Positions 1 through 4,966 of a stretch of DNA of 5,212 bases are shown piece by piece (position 1 is the stretch's first letter; the number at the start of each line of letters is the position of its first letter). The stretch comes from Bradyrhizobium sp. GTDB lineage: Bacteria; Pseudomonadota; Alphaproteobacteria; Rhizobiales; Xanthobacteraceae. The position numbers were made by a program, and so were the translations under genes. The stretch lies in NCBI GenBank assembly GCA_028290305.1, contig JAQGKC010000327.1:1-5212 (forward strand). The letters run 5' to 3'. The notes beneath the pieces were generated by a model. That model searched no databases. It was not told the origin of the DNA and was given only the letters and a program-made list of their open reading frames with translations.

Positions 1-42
1 TCTCGGCGACATACATGCGAACGTTCCGGCTTGTGACGGCGA

Positions 43-81
43 GATGTCTTGAGGCTAGATGTCTTGAGGCTAGATGTCTTG
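43..81. repeat. 15-bp tandem repeat, about 2.6 copies
   Basis: The unit GATGTCTTGAGGCTA occurs perfectly at 43-57 and 58-72, followed by the first nine bases of a third copy at 73-81. The period is a multiple of three, so one frame would read as a repeated five-residue string, but no credible gene covers it. It sits just upstream of a dispersed-repeat mosaic and may come from replication slippage. Confidence 0.9.
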
Positions 82-289
82 GGACCAGCGTGACGACGCC
101 ATCAGGCAATTTTGGGGCGAGCGAGACTGTGTCACAGCTAGAAATTGTCCGTCAAAGGCCGGGACTGCTGATGATGATCGGGTCCGATGGGGTTGCTTCG
201 CTCGCGCTCGCAGTGACGCAGCGTGCAGGGCGCCATGCATTCCGATTCTATTATCAAACAAACCACCCTCGAAAGACACAGAGGGTGCC

Positions 290-385
290 GGGAATGCCGG
301 GTGTCCGATGCACCCTCGGCCGCCTGTGCAACAAAAAGCACAGGCGTCAGCAACCACAGGTTCACCGGCAGCAACCGGCATTCCC
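290..385. repeat. Nested inverted repeat (11-bp outer arms, 9-bp inner hairpin)
   Basis: The outer arms GGGAATGCCGG (290-300) and CCGGCATTCCC (375-385) are perfect reverse complements. Between them lies a second perfect hairpin, CGCCTGTGC (321-329) with GCACAGGCG (338-346), closing on the A-rich loop AACAAAAA. A separate 7-bp hairpin, CACCCTC (264-270) with GAGGGTG (281-287), sits just upstream. The arrangement suggests a folded RNA or a palindromic mobile repeat rather than protein-coding sequence. Confidence 0.75.
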
Positions 386-456
386 TGCGCAATGGTTTTA
401 CGGCTTATACGTGATCTCCCTGGTGACCGGGCTCTTTTGCCACCATCACTCCTGAG

Positions 457-471
457 GCGCGCGATGCGCGC
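457..471. repeat. Short GC hairpin
   Basis: GCGCGC (457-462) pairs with GCGCGC (466-471) around a three-base GAT loop. It lies inside the dispersed-repeat mosaic. No T-run follows on either strand, so it is not a convincing terminator. Confidence 0.6.
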
Positions 472-791
472 TCCAAGACCTTAGCGCCAGCGTCGGGGCG
501 CCAGGACCACACGATTTCGCCGTCCGCGACCACGTCAATCGTCTCATGACGCATCGCGTCCATCGCATCCCGCCTCGCATATCGTGACGATCGCGAAACG
601 CCCCTCTGGTCGAGACGGGACGGGACAAGGAAACATCTGATTTGGGGGAAGGAGGAAGCGGTATATTTTTCAGTGGGGGGACTGGACAGGTGGAATCGGA
701 TTGAAAAGCTTAGACAAATTTCTGTTTTGGAGAACCTGTTTTTCAGCCCCAAGCTCACGCGTAGCAGCCGGATCCGTGGGGCGAATGAACG

Positions 792-831
792 ACCGCGTCA
801 TGCGCCGCTATTTGGCGGAGGATGACGCGGT
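792..831 (-). repeat. Long hairpin overlapping the 3' end of the NYN gene
   Basis: ACCGCGTCAT (792-801) and ATGACGCGGT (822-831) are perfect 10-bp arms. An inner stem CCGC (805-808) with GCGG (815-818) closes on a six-base loop. The stop codon (798-800) lies inside the outer arm. No T-run follows on the minus strand, so this is not a standard intrinsic terminator. It may protect the transcript's 3' end or simply reflect the coding sequence of the Pro-rich tail. Confidence 0.7.
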
Positions 832-1379
832 TCGCGCGGCGGCGGGCGTTCGGACGGATCGCGTCCGATCTTGGAGCGGAGTTCAACGAGATCGGTGAAC
901 ACGTCGGCCTGGCGGCGCAACTCATCGGCGATCATCGGCGGCTGGCTCGAAATGGTTGAGATCACCGTGACGCGGACGCCGCGTCGCTGCACCGCCTCGA
1001 CCAGCGAGCGGAAGTCTCCGTCGCCGGAGAACAGCACCATCTGGTCGATATTTTCGGCGAGCTCCATGGCATCGACGGCAAGTTCGATATCCATGTTGCC
1101 CTTCACCTTGCGACGGCCGCTGGCGTCGATGAACTCCTTGGTCGCCTTGGTGACCACTGTGTAGCCGTTGTAGTCGAGCCAGTCGATCAGGGGGCGGATC
1201 GAGGAAAACTCCTGATCCTCGATGACCGCCGTGTAGTAGAACGCGCGCAGCAGCGTTCCGCGACCCTGGAATTCCCTGAGCAGGCGTTTGTAGTCGATGT
1301 CGAAACCGAGCGCCTTTGCCGTCGCGTAAAGGTTTGCGCCATCGATGAACAGCACAATCTTGTCGGTGGTCAATGACAT
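798..1379 (-). CDS. NYN domain protein (LabA/DUF88-like, PIN-fold)
   Basis: A 193-aa protein of the NYN family, a PIN-like fold associated with metal-dependent RNA cleavage or RNA binding. The domain fills roughly residues 5-165. The acidic signature is visible: FIDGAN with D13, GNMDIELAVDAM with D97 and D103, and FSGDGDF with D120 and D122, so the usual metal-binding pocket looks intact. The tail after about residue 170 is rich in Pro and Arg and probably disordered. There is no signal peptide or membrane segment, so it should be cytoplasmic. The ATG at 1377-1379 leads directly into the first beta strand; the preceding bases are pyrimidine-rich on the coding strand and show no clear Shine-Dalgarno sequence. 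In many Rhizobiales I recall such a gene near smpB and rpoZ, but neither is visible here, so this may be a relocated or extra copy. The RNA target is unknown. Confidence 0.93.
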   Translation of the reverse strand: MSLTTDKIVLFIDGANLYATAKALGFDIDYKRLLREFQGRGTLLRAFYYTAVIEDQEFSSIRPLIDWLDYNGYTVVTKATKEFIDASGRRKVKGNMDIELAVDAMELAENIDQMVLFSGDGDFRSLVEAVQRRGVRVTVISTISSQPPMIADELRRQADVFTDLVELRSKIGRDPSERPPPREPRHPPPNSGA

Positions 1380-1420
1380 TGGAGAAAGCCAAAAAAGGAA
1401 TTTGAGAGATACGAACGATC

Positions 1421-1444
1421 GCCCGATCAGCTGCCCGATCAGCT
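1421..1444. repeat. Perfect 12-bp tandem duplication in the NYN gene leader
   Basis: GCCCGATCAGCT occurs twice back to back, at 1421-1432 and 1433-1444. It lies 42 to 65 bases upstream of the NYN start codon, between that codon and the candidate promoter. It could be a doubled regulator-binding site or a recent slippage duplication. Confidence 0.9.
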
Positions 1445-1463
1445 CTTGGCTGGATAGAAAGAG

Positions 1464-1492
1464 ACAATAAAGTTGGGATTGTGACCCCTCAA
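1464..1492 (-). promoter_or_regulatory. Candidate sigma-70-type promoter for the NYN gene
   Basis: On the minus strand TTGAGG (1487-1492) and TATTGT (1464-1469) are 17 bases apart, each matching four of six positions of the -35 and -10 consensus. Transcription would start near 1457 and give a leader of about 80 bases containing the 12-bp tandem repeat. Matches of this quality arise by chance, so this is only a candidate. Confidence 0.3.
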
Positions 1493-1634
1493 AACTGTCC
1501 GGCGGATTATTCGCAATCTTGGCGCGATAGGGTTAACCGGAGAGACCGACATGAAGGGAATACATACATAGGGAACGTTTCAAGTTCAAAGAATTTACCA
1601 ATGCAAGGCGGCCAAATGCTGGTCGATTGGAGAC

Positions 1635-1669
1635 GGGGGCGGCCAAGCCCTATTGGCTGCCTCTTATTT
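1635..1669 (+). terminator. Orphan terminator-like hairpin
   Basis: Bases 1635-1646 pair with 1653-1664 over 12 positions, three of them G-T wobbles, around the loop GCCCTA, followed by the T-rich run TATTT. No gene lies upstream on the plus strand back to the NYN gene. The hairpin would therefore end either an unseen small RNA or antisense transcription, or be incidental. The 9-mer GGCGGCCAA in its left arm also occurs at 1607-1615. Confidence 0.3.
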
Positions 1670-1764
1670 GCGCCGTATCTGTGGCCTTATGCTGTAGGAA
1701 GGTTTGAACCTACGACGACATGGATAGACAAAAAGCAACGGACCCCCTGGATTAGTAACCCACA

Positions 1765-2019
1765 ATGCCAGAACAGTTTCCCGTCTTTGACGTGGTCTTG
1801 AAGAAGCGCGGCCGAGCCTGGAGGTGGTGCGTCAGTACGACCGAAGGAAAGCTCATGATGCAGGGCTCGGAAGGCCACCGGCGTGCCGCAAAATACAAGG
1901 CCAGCCGAGCGCTTTTCCTGCTACTATGCGCCCCACGTCGATCGCCCCAGTTCAATGACACCGCCGACCGCACCACCCGAACCGGGGCCGATGGACCATG
2001 CACCGAGTCACCGCGATGA
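1765..2019 (+). CDS. Small hypothetical protein (84 aa), possible DUF1508-like beta fold
   Basis: The N-terminal half reads as alternating strands, FPVFDVVLKKRG then AWRWCVSTTEGKLMMQG, followed by a helix-like segment AAKYKASRALFLLL. The pattern of a Trp-rich second strand, a Gly turn and a final helix recalls the short DUF1508 (YegP-type) module, but this is similarity of pattern, not an established match. I associate proteins of this type with Bradyrhizobium and relatives as conserved small hypotheticals of unknown role. A stop codon lies three codons before the ATG, which is therefore the first available one. No strong ribosome binding site is seen. The tail after about residue 55 (APRRSPQFNDTADRTT) is low in structure and may be diverged or frame-shifted. 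There is no signal peptide, and it has no partner gene on the same strand nearby. Confidence 0.6.
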   Translation: MPEQFPVFDVVLKKRGRAWRWCVSTTEGKLMMQGSEGHRRAAKYKASRALFLLLCAPRRSPQFNDTADRTTRTGADGPCTESPR

Positions 2020-2283
2020 TCGAAGCGCTGGGCTTATCGGGACGTTAGCGAGGGCGCTCCGTTACGGTCGCGATCGCATCCGCCCGGAAGCAATCGTCAT
2101 CCGGCATTCCCGGGGCGTACCGGGCGGGCGGGTATTTTATTTGCGGTGATAGGCCGCAGGGCGGACTGACTGCCAGGCATTCTTGTTCAAGACGCTTTGC
2201 AGTCCTAGGCGCTGCGCCGGTTCCTTGAAGTCGAGCATGCGTTGACTCCAGGCTCGGCCTAAATTCGCAAAGCCAGCGCGCTT

Positions 2284-2303
2284 CTAAGTCAAGGCTAAGT
2301 CAA
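2284..2303. repeat. 9-bp direct repeat
   Basis: CTAAGTCAA occurs at 2284-2292 and 2295-2303, an 11-base period, or about one helical turn. This spacing would suit side-by-side protein binding, but no promoter is evident next to it. Confidence 0.6.
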
Positions 2304-2323
2304 ATCCCCGATGAAGGCCGAGG

Positions 2324-2337
2324 AACGCCAAGGCGTT
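2324..2337. repeat. Perfect 14-bp palindrome
   Basis: AACGCC and GGCGTT flank the two bases AA. It lies 124 bases upstream of the 88-aa gene. It could be an operator half-site pair, but no further support is visible. Confidence 0.45.
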
Positions 2338-2460
2338 GTCGTGACTGCCGGTGGCCCCGCTCAACGTGACGGGTCTACATGGTGCACGGCTGCTGGCGTT
2401 GACTGAACTCGCGTTGCTTTGAGATGCCCAATAGGACTCCAACGCTGGATTGAGCAGACG

Positions 2461-2727
2461 ATGGACATCAGCGCATTCGAAGATCTGATCGACCGGCTTG
2501 GGGAGGACATGTCACGCTGGCCTGATGGCGAGCGCGTGGCTGCCGAACAACTGCTCGCATCGTCAGGTGAGGCGCGGGCGCTCCGTGAGGAGGCACGCAC
2601 GCTTCGTCAGGCGCTCGCTGGACCGCCGGTTCGATCCCCGGCGGGGCTCGCCGATCGCATTATCACTGCCGCCTCAAAGCTGGACGCGAAAGCACCGCGC
2701 GCGGAGGACGAGACGACAGGGCCGTAG
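2461..2727 (+). CDS. 88-aa conserved hypothetical protein (LIDRxGEDxSRWP type)
   Basis: A small, acidic, Ala/Arg-rich and largely helical protein. Residues 6-21 contain the motif FEDLIDRLGEDMSRWP, followed by a helical stretch (GERVAAEQLLA, then ALREEARTLRQAL) and the segment PAGLADRIITAA. I recognise this pattern from rhizobial small proteins that commonly sit between an ECF sigma factor gene and a periplasmic metal-sensor or anti-sigma gene. Here neither partner lies within the window, so it appears orphaned. The function is unknown; a regulatory or partner-binding role is inference. The ATG at 2461 is preferred over an in-frame ATG at 2419 because the conserved motif begins a few residues after it and the upstream extension looks unrelated. 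The ribosome binding site is weak (GAG, about 8 bases before the start). There are no membrane segments. Confidence 0.75.
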   Translation: MDISAFEDLIDRLGEDMSRWPDGERVAAEQLLASSGEARALREEARTLRQALAGPPVRSPAGLADRIITAASKLDAKAPRAEDETTGP

Positions 2728-2767
2728 CCGCCGTTATGCTAACCCAGCCACGCTCCACCGGTTCGAC

Positions 2768-2786
2768 GAGCCGAAACGGCTTCTTG
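2768..2786 (+). terminator. Weak candidate terminator after the 88-aa gene
   Basis: AGCCG (2769-2773) pairs with CGGCT (2777-2781) over an AAA loop, with a flanking G-T pair, followed by the short pyrimidine run TCTT. It lies about 40 bases after the stop codon. The stem is short and the T-run poor, so it is tentative. Confidence 0.25.
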
Positions 2787-2828
2787 ATCGAGATCGTGGT
2801 GGACGCAACGTGATCCGAGAAGTCCGGG

Positions 2829-2899
2829 GCGGACAAGCATCTTCACTGGACGATTGTAGTTTTGGCCCATCCGGCCGTTCCGTTGCGATGTTTGTCCGC
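2829..2899. repeat. Imperfect 13-bp inverted repeat between convergent genes
   Basis: GCGGACAAGCATC (2829-2841) and GATGTTTGTCCGC (2887-2899) are reverse complements apart from one G-T pair, with a 45-base centre. The structure lies between the convergent 88-aa gene and the deaminase gene. The right side translates to VRFVAIADV, resembling strings I know from repeated intergenic sequences of rhizobia that carry opposed GCGGACAT / ATGTCCGC arms. I infer a dispersed REP-like element, which may also form a 3' stem for the deaminase transcript. Confidence 0.6.
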
Positions 2900-2965
2900 T
2901 TCGTAGCCATCGCCGATGTTCAGCCGGCCGGTCCATCCGACGCGAGCCTTCCCTCGTATCCACGG

Positions 2966-4495
2966 CTATTTCCCAACACCATTGAACTTTTCAAGCGACC
3001 TTTCGTAGTTCCACTCAAGTTCAGCTTTCTTGCTGCTCTTCAAGAGCGTCAGGCAAGCCGAAGAGGGCTGGTCTTTCGGACTGGTTCGACAGGGAAGCGC
3101 CGGCCGCCAATTGCTTGTGTCTTCCCACAAGCTCTGGCCAGGCAGAAACGAGTATTCCAAACTGTTGCGCTGAAGAGAGATGACATCGCCGTAGGTCAAT
3201 CCATAGGACGTGACAGCGGTGACCAGCTCATTGGTCATGTCAGTTCTGGAAACCCCTTCGTCGTCGGTAGCAATCACAAGCGGGACGTTAAAGTGTCGAT
3301 AGACCGGAAACGGATGCTGCTTGCCGGCCACCCCCAGAATAAGCCGATTGCTGGTGAGTGCGATTTCCACCGCAATGTGCCGGTCTGCAAGTGTCTGCAG
3401 CAACTCGTACGGCCGATCCTCGTACATAATGTCCACGCCGTGACCGACGCGCCGAGCACCGCCGATGACGACGGCCTCCCGGATATGGGAACTTAATTGT
3501 TCCGGTGTAACAAGTCCAAGCGTCAGCTCCCCCGCATGCAGGGCAACATTCACATTTGGCATTTTCGATTCGAGGTAGTTCAACATTCGCATGTGCAAGG
3601 AATAGTCCGCCAGCGCCACGGGGTTGTCCTCGGGGCCGACGAAATTGATCCCGACGACTTGAGAGTCTTTCTTTGCCAGCATGAACCCGAATACGGTCTG
3701 GGCGAAGACAAGCGCCGGCGACAGGGTTCGATTCGTTGTCATCAAATACCGAACCTCGGTATTGCATCCAGGGTCGGGTTTGTCCTGGTGGGGTTTGTCC
3801 TGGCCGCATTTGAGAATGCGCGTCCTCTGTCGCTCAACGTCGTCCAAGTCGCGAATTGCATCCTCGACAATTCGCTCGATGCCGAGGCTCGACAACTTGT
3901 CCAGCATCCCATCGAAGTCTTCAGTCCACGTGATGTTCGAAGCGATTTGATCAATCGCCTGTGTTTGGAGCGAGATCATCAGCTCTATGTAGGCGAGCCG
4001 TTGTTCCGCAGCGCGATTGGAGACTTCGCTGACCAACACGGCAGGATCAACCGCGTTGCCGAACAGGCCAAATGATCTGAAGAACTGGTCGTGACCCGTG
4101 AATCCCGCGTCGGCAACGAAGCCTCGCATGGACCACGCATCTACGATTTTCCGGTTTAAATCAGCGTCCTGCAAAGCGTCTGAAATCGGGCGGAGACCGT
4201 GGCCGGCGTCACATGGTGGTGGCGAGGCGGCGAGTTTATTGACGTCTATGCATGAGCCCTTACGGGCGCCCGACTTTATCAGATTCTCGGCGTAGGCGCC
4301 GCCAATGAGATGGTAATGCAGGTCCGCTCCCTTTGGCATCGCGTGAAGAAACGAGCGTAGTTCCAGTGGCGACTGGACAACCTCGTCAAAACGCATCTCG
4401 GCGGGAGAGCGCGGCTCCTCCGAATACATCGGCAGTTGGCTGGACACGAAAAACACAGCGGCTAGCAAGCCGGCTACCGCCAGGTATCGGCGCAT
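2966..4495 (-). CDS. Exported adenosine-deaminase-family hydrolase
   Basis: A 509-aa zinc-dependent amidohydrolase of the adenosine deaminase superfamily, which removes the 6-amino group of adenosine-like purines. The signature residues are all present: HYH (H60, H62) in DLHYHLIGG, HAGE at 320-323 (metal His and catalytic Glu), VGHG with H352, TSN at 381-383, and TDDEG with D411 and D412. An N-terminal RR followed by about 18 hydrophobic residues (AVAGLLAAVFFVSSQL) indicates export or membrane anchoring, so it probably acts in the periplasm. The length, the export signal and the TDDEG variant fit the ADGF-like exported branch rather than the cytoplasmic enzyme of about 340 aa. The start at 4493-4495 is chosen for the AAGGAAGA ribosome site five bases upstream and the immediate signal sequence; in-frame ATGs at 4525 and 4585 lack both. 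Third codon positions look less GC-rich than in the NYN gene, hinting at transfer. The exact substrate is uncertain. Confidence 0.93.
   Translation of the reverse strand: MRRYLAVAGLLAAVFFVSSQLPMYSEEPRSPAEMRFDEVVQSPLELRSFLHAMPKGADLHYHLIGGAYAENLIKSGARKGSCIDVNKLAASPPPCDAGHGLRPISDALQDADLNRKIVDAWSMRGFVADAGFTGHDQFFRSFGLFGNAVDPAVLVSEVSNRAAEQRLAYIELMISLQTQAIDQIASNITWTEDFDGMLDKLSSLGIERIVEDAIRDLDDVERQRTRILKCGQDKPHQDKPDPGCNTEVRYLMTTNRTLSPALVFAQTVFGFMLAKKDSQVVGINFVGPEDNPVALADYSLHMRMLNYLESKMPNVNVALHAGELTLGLVTPEQLSSHIREAVVIGGARRVGHGVDIMYEDRPYELLQTLADRHIAVEIALTSNRLILGVAGKQHPFPVYRHFNVPLVIATDDEGVSRTDMTNELVTAVTSYGLTYGDVISLQRNSLEYSFLPGQSLWEDTSNWRPALPCRTSPKDQPSSACLTLLKSSKKAELEWNYERSLEKFNGVGK
3776..3803. repeat. 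13-bp direct repeat inside the deaminase gene
   Basis: GGGTTTGTCCTGG occurs at 3776-3788 and 3791-3803, a 15-base period that keeps the reading frame. It encodes a doubled QDKP at about residues 232-240, in a polar Cys-flanked stretch (CGQDKPHQDKPDPGC) between domain elements. It is probably a slippage duplication in a surface loop. Confidence 0.85.
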
Positions 4496-4500
4496 TTCAG

Positions 4501-4508
4501 TCTTCCTT
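4501..4508 (-). promoter_or_regulatory. Ribosome binding site that fixes the deaminase start
   Basis: On the minus strand AAGGAAGA ends five bases before the ATG at 4493-4495. It is the only good Shine-Dalgarno match near the three candidate in-frame ATGs, so it supports the 509-aa form beginning at the signal sequence. Confidence 0.8.
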
Positions 4509-4638
4509 CGAGTTGAGGCGCGCATTAAAGGCTTGGGATTGGTCGAGGTCTCTGCATTCGACAGTGGAAGCCGGCTGTTGCGCATGTGCGGGATGCAGCT
4601 TGTCAGATGAAGCTCAGCTTAAGCAAACCTCGAGAAGA

Positions 4639-4666
4639 GCAGGGATCATATGACTTCGATCCCTGC
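4639..4666. promoter_or_regulatory. Perfect 9-bp inverted repeat, operator-like
   Basis: GCAGGGATC (4639-4647) and GATCCCTGC (4658-4666) are exact reverse complements around a 10-base centre. The repeat lies inside the candidate deaminase promoter, covering its -10 box and the spacer up to the -35 box. A dimeric repressor bound here would block transcription. A hairpin terminator is less likely, as no T-run follows on either strand. Confidence 0.55.
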
Positions 4667-4672
4667 CGCCAA
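4645..4672 (-). promoter_or_regulatory. Candidate sigma-70-type promoter for the deaminase gene
   Basis: On the minus strand TTGGCG (4667-4672) and TATGAT (4645-4650) are 16 bases apart; the -10 box matches five of six consensus positions and the -35 box four. The expected start near 4638 gives a leader of about 140 bases before the chosen ATG. The overlap with a perfect inverted repeat adds weight. Confidence 0.45.
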
Positions 4673-4693
4673 GCCGTGACGCAACGATTTTGG

Positions 4694-4966
4694 TTACGAT
4701 TGCAATGCTACATTTGAAACCGCGTGCGCTAACGGCGACGAAACACACGGGCCAACGTGATGCGCTAAATCGCAACTCTGCTGGCGGGTGAATGTCGGCC
4801 CCGAGCGGCCGAACAGGCCGCGTTCGCGGCTGGCGATGCGAGCGAACTCCGCGGACACCCGCGCAATGACGTCAGGCCACGCCTGCGGCATACGCTGACG
4901 GAACAGGCGCATGGTCAGATACCACGGCGCCGCATCACGCCGCTCCGCATGGCCGACGCGTCGGAC
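4694..4966 (-). pseudogene. Stranded C-terminal fragment, probably of a TPR/glycosyltransferase protein
   Basis: Read on the minus strand from just after a TAG (4967-4969), the frame gives AAPWYLTMRLFRQ, then AWPDVIARVSAEFARIA. This closely resembles the ending I recall for large rhizobial TPR proteins with a C-terminal glycosyltransferase-like domain, which finish with SPWYPTMRLFRQ and a last helix DWxxVIARV. Everything before this end is missing: the upstream frame stops at 4967 and then belongs to an unrelated-looking protein. The residues after about 4790, down to the stop at 4694, look like read-through into non-coding sequence. An internal ATG at 4910-4912 could start a 72-aa product, but it begins in the middle of the conserved motif and has no clear ribosome site. 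I infer a deletion remnant; the family assignment is from memory. Confidence 0.5.

Larger units (their letters stand above)
110..700. repeat. Mosaic of dispersed non-coding repeat sequence
   Basis: No reading frame here behaves like a gene: open frames overlap on both strands and none has a ribosome binding site or a recognisable domain. Chance translations resemble strings I have met as spurious short hypothetical proteins across Bradyrhizobium and relatives. Examples are a minus-strand RHCERERSNP-like string near 165-230, GAGNAGCPMHPRPPVQ on the plus strand near 285-330, and VVADGEIVWSWRPDAG on the minus strand near 490-550. The segment contains several strong hairpins: 264-270 with 281-287, 290-300 with 375-385, 321-329 with 338-346, and 457-462 with 466-471. 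I infer an intergenic repeat family, possibly two adjacent elements, transcribed or not. The limits are approximate and the family assignment is from memory. Confidence 0.6.
1380..1764. other. Intergenic region between the NYN gene and the next plus-strand gene
   Basis: No gene is supported over these 385 bases. The part next to the NYN gene carries a 12-bp tandem repeat and a candidate minus-strand promoter. The middle holds an orphan plus-strand terminator-like hairpin at 1635-1664. Near 1695-1712 there is a short imperfect hairpin with a TTCAAAC string on the minus strand that recalls a tRNA T-loop, but no tRNA fold can be built around it. An open frame from 1481 to 1801 lacks a ribosome binding site and any recognisable motif. 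Confidence 0.7.
2020..2460. other. Intergenic region without a supported gene
   Basis: These 441 bases separate two small plus-strand genes. I see short structures only: CCCGG (2109-2113) with CCGGG (2120-2124), TGCGG (2142-2146) with CCGCA (2154-2158), a 9-bp direct repeat near 2284-2303 and a 14-bp palindrome at 2324-2337. A 31-codon open frame starting at 2311 has no ribosome binding site and is not called. The string CCGGCATTCCC at 2101-2111 is identical to the right outer arm of the nested repeat at 375-385. Confidence 0.65.

Noticed and set aside
15..455. Open frame of 146 codons on the plus strand
   Set aside because: It runs through the tandem repeat and the dispersed repeat, has no ribosome binding site or domain, and is overlapped by open frames on both strands.
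405..758. Open frame of 117 codons on the minus strand
   Set aside because: Its translation resembles the spurious proteins made from dispersed rhizobial repeats; there is no start signal and no recognisable domain.
746..782. GCCCCA / TGGGGC hairpin as terminator of the NYN gene
   Set aside because: The stem is only six pairs around a 25-base loop and no T-run follows on the minus strand.
922..1467. Open frame of 181 codons on the minus strand
   Set aside because: It overlaps the NYN gene in another frame; its Arg-rich translation is a by-product of that gene's codon bias.
1695..1775. Possible tRNA or tRNA-derived attachment site on the minus strand
   Set aside because: GTAGG-TTCAAAC-like sequence recalls a T-arm, but the loop would be ten bases, and no matching acceptor, D or anticodon arms can be formed.
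2311..2406. 31-codon open frame on the plus strand as a small protein
   Set aside because: No ribosome binding site, no recognisable motif, and the length is unremarkable in GC-rich DNA.
2498..3496. Open frame of 332 codons on the plus strand
   Set aside because: It overlaps the 88-aa gene in a different frame and then runs antisense through the deaminase gene; the composition is unlike a real protein and no domain is seen.
3497..4075. Open frame of 192 codons on the plus strand
   Set aside because: It lies wholly antisense to the deaminase gene, whose motifs show that the other strand codes.
4805..4821. GCGGCC / GGCCGC hairpin
   Set aside because: It lies within formerly coding GC-rich sequence of the stranded fragment and is expected from composition.
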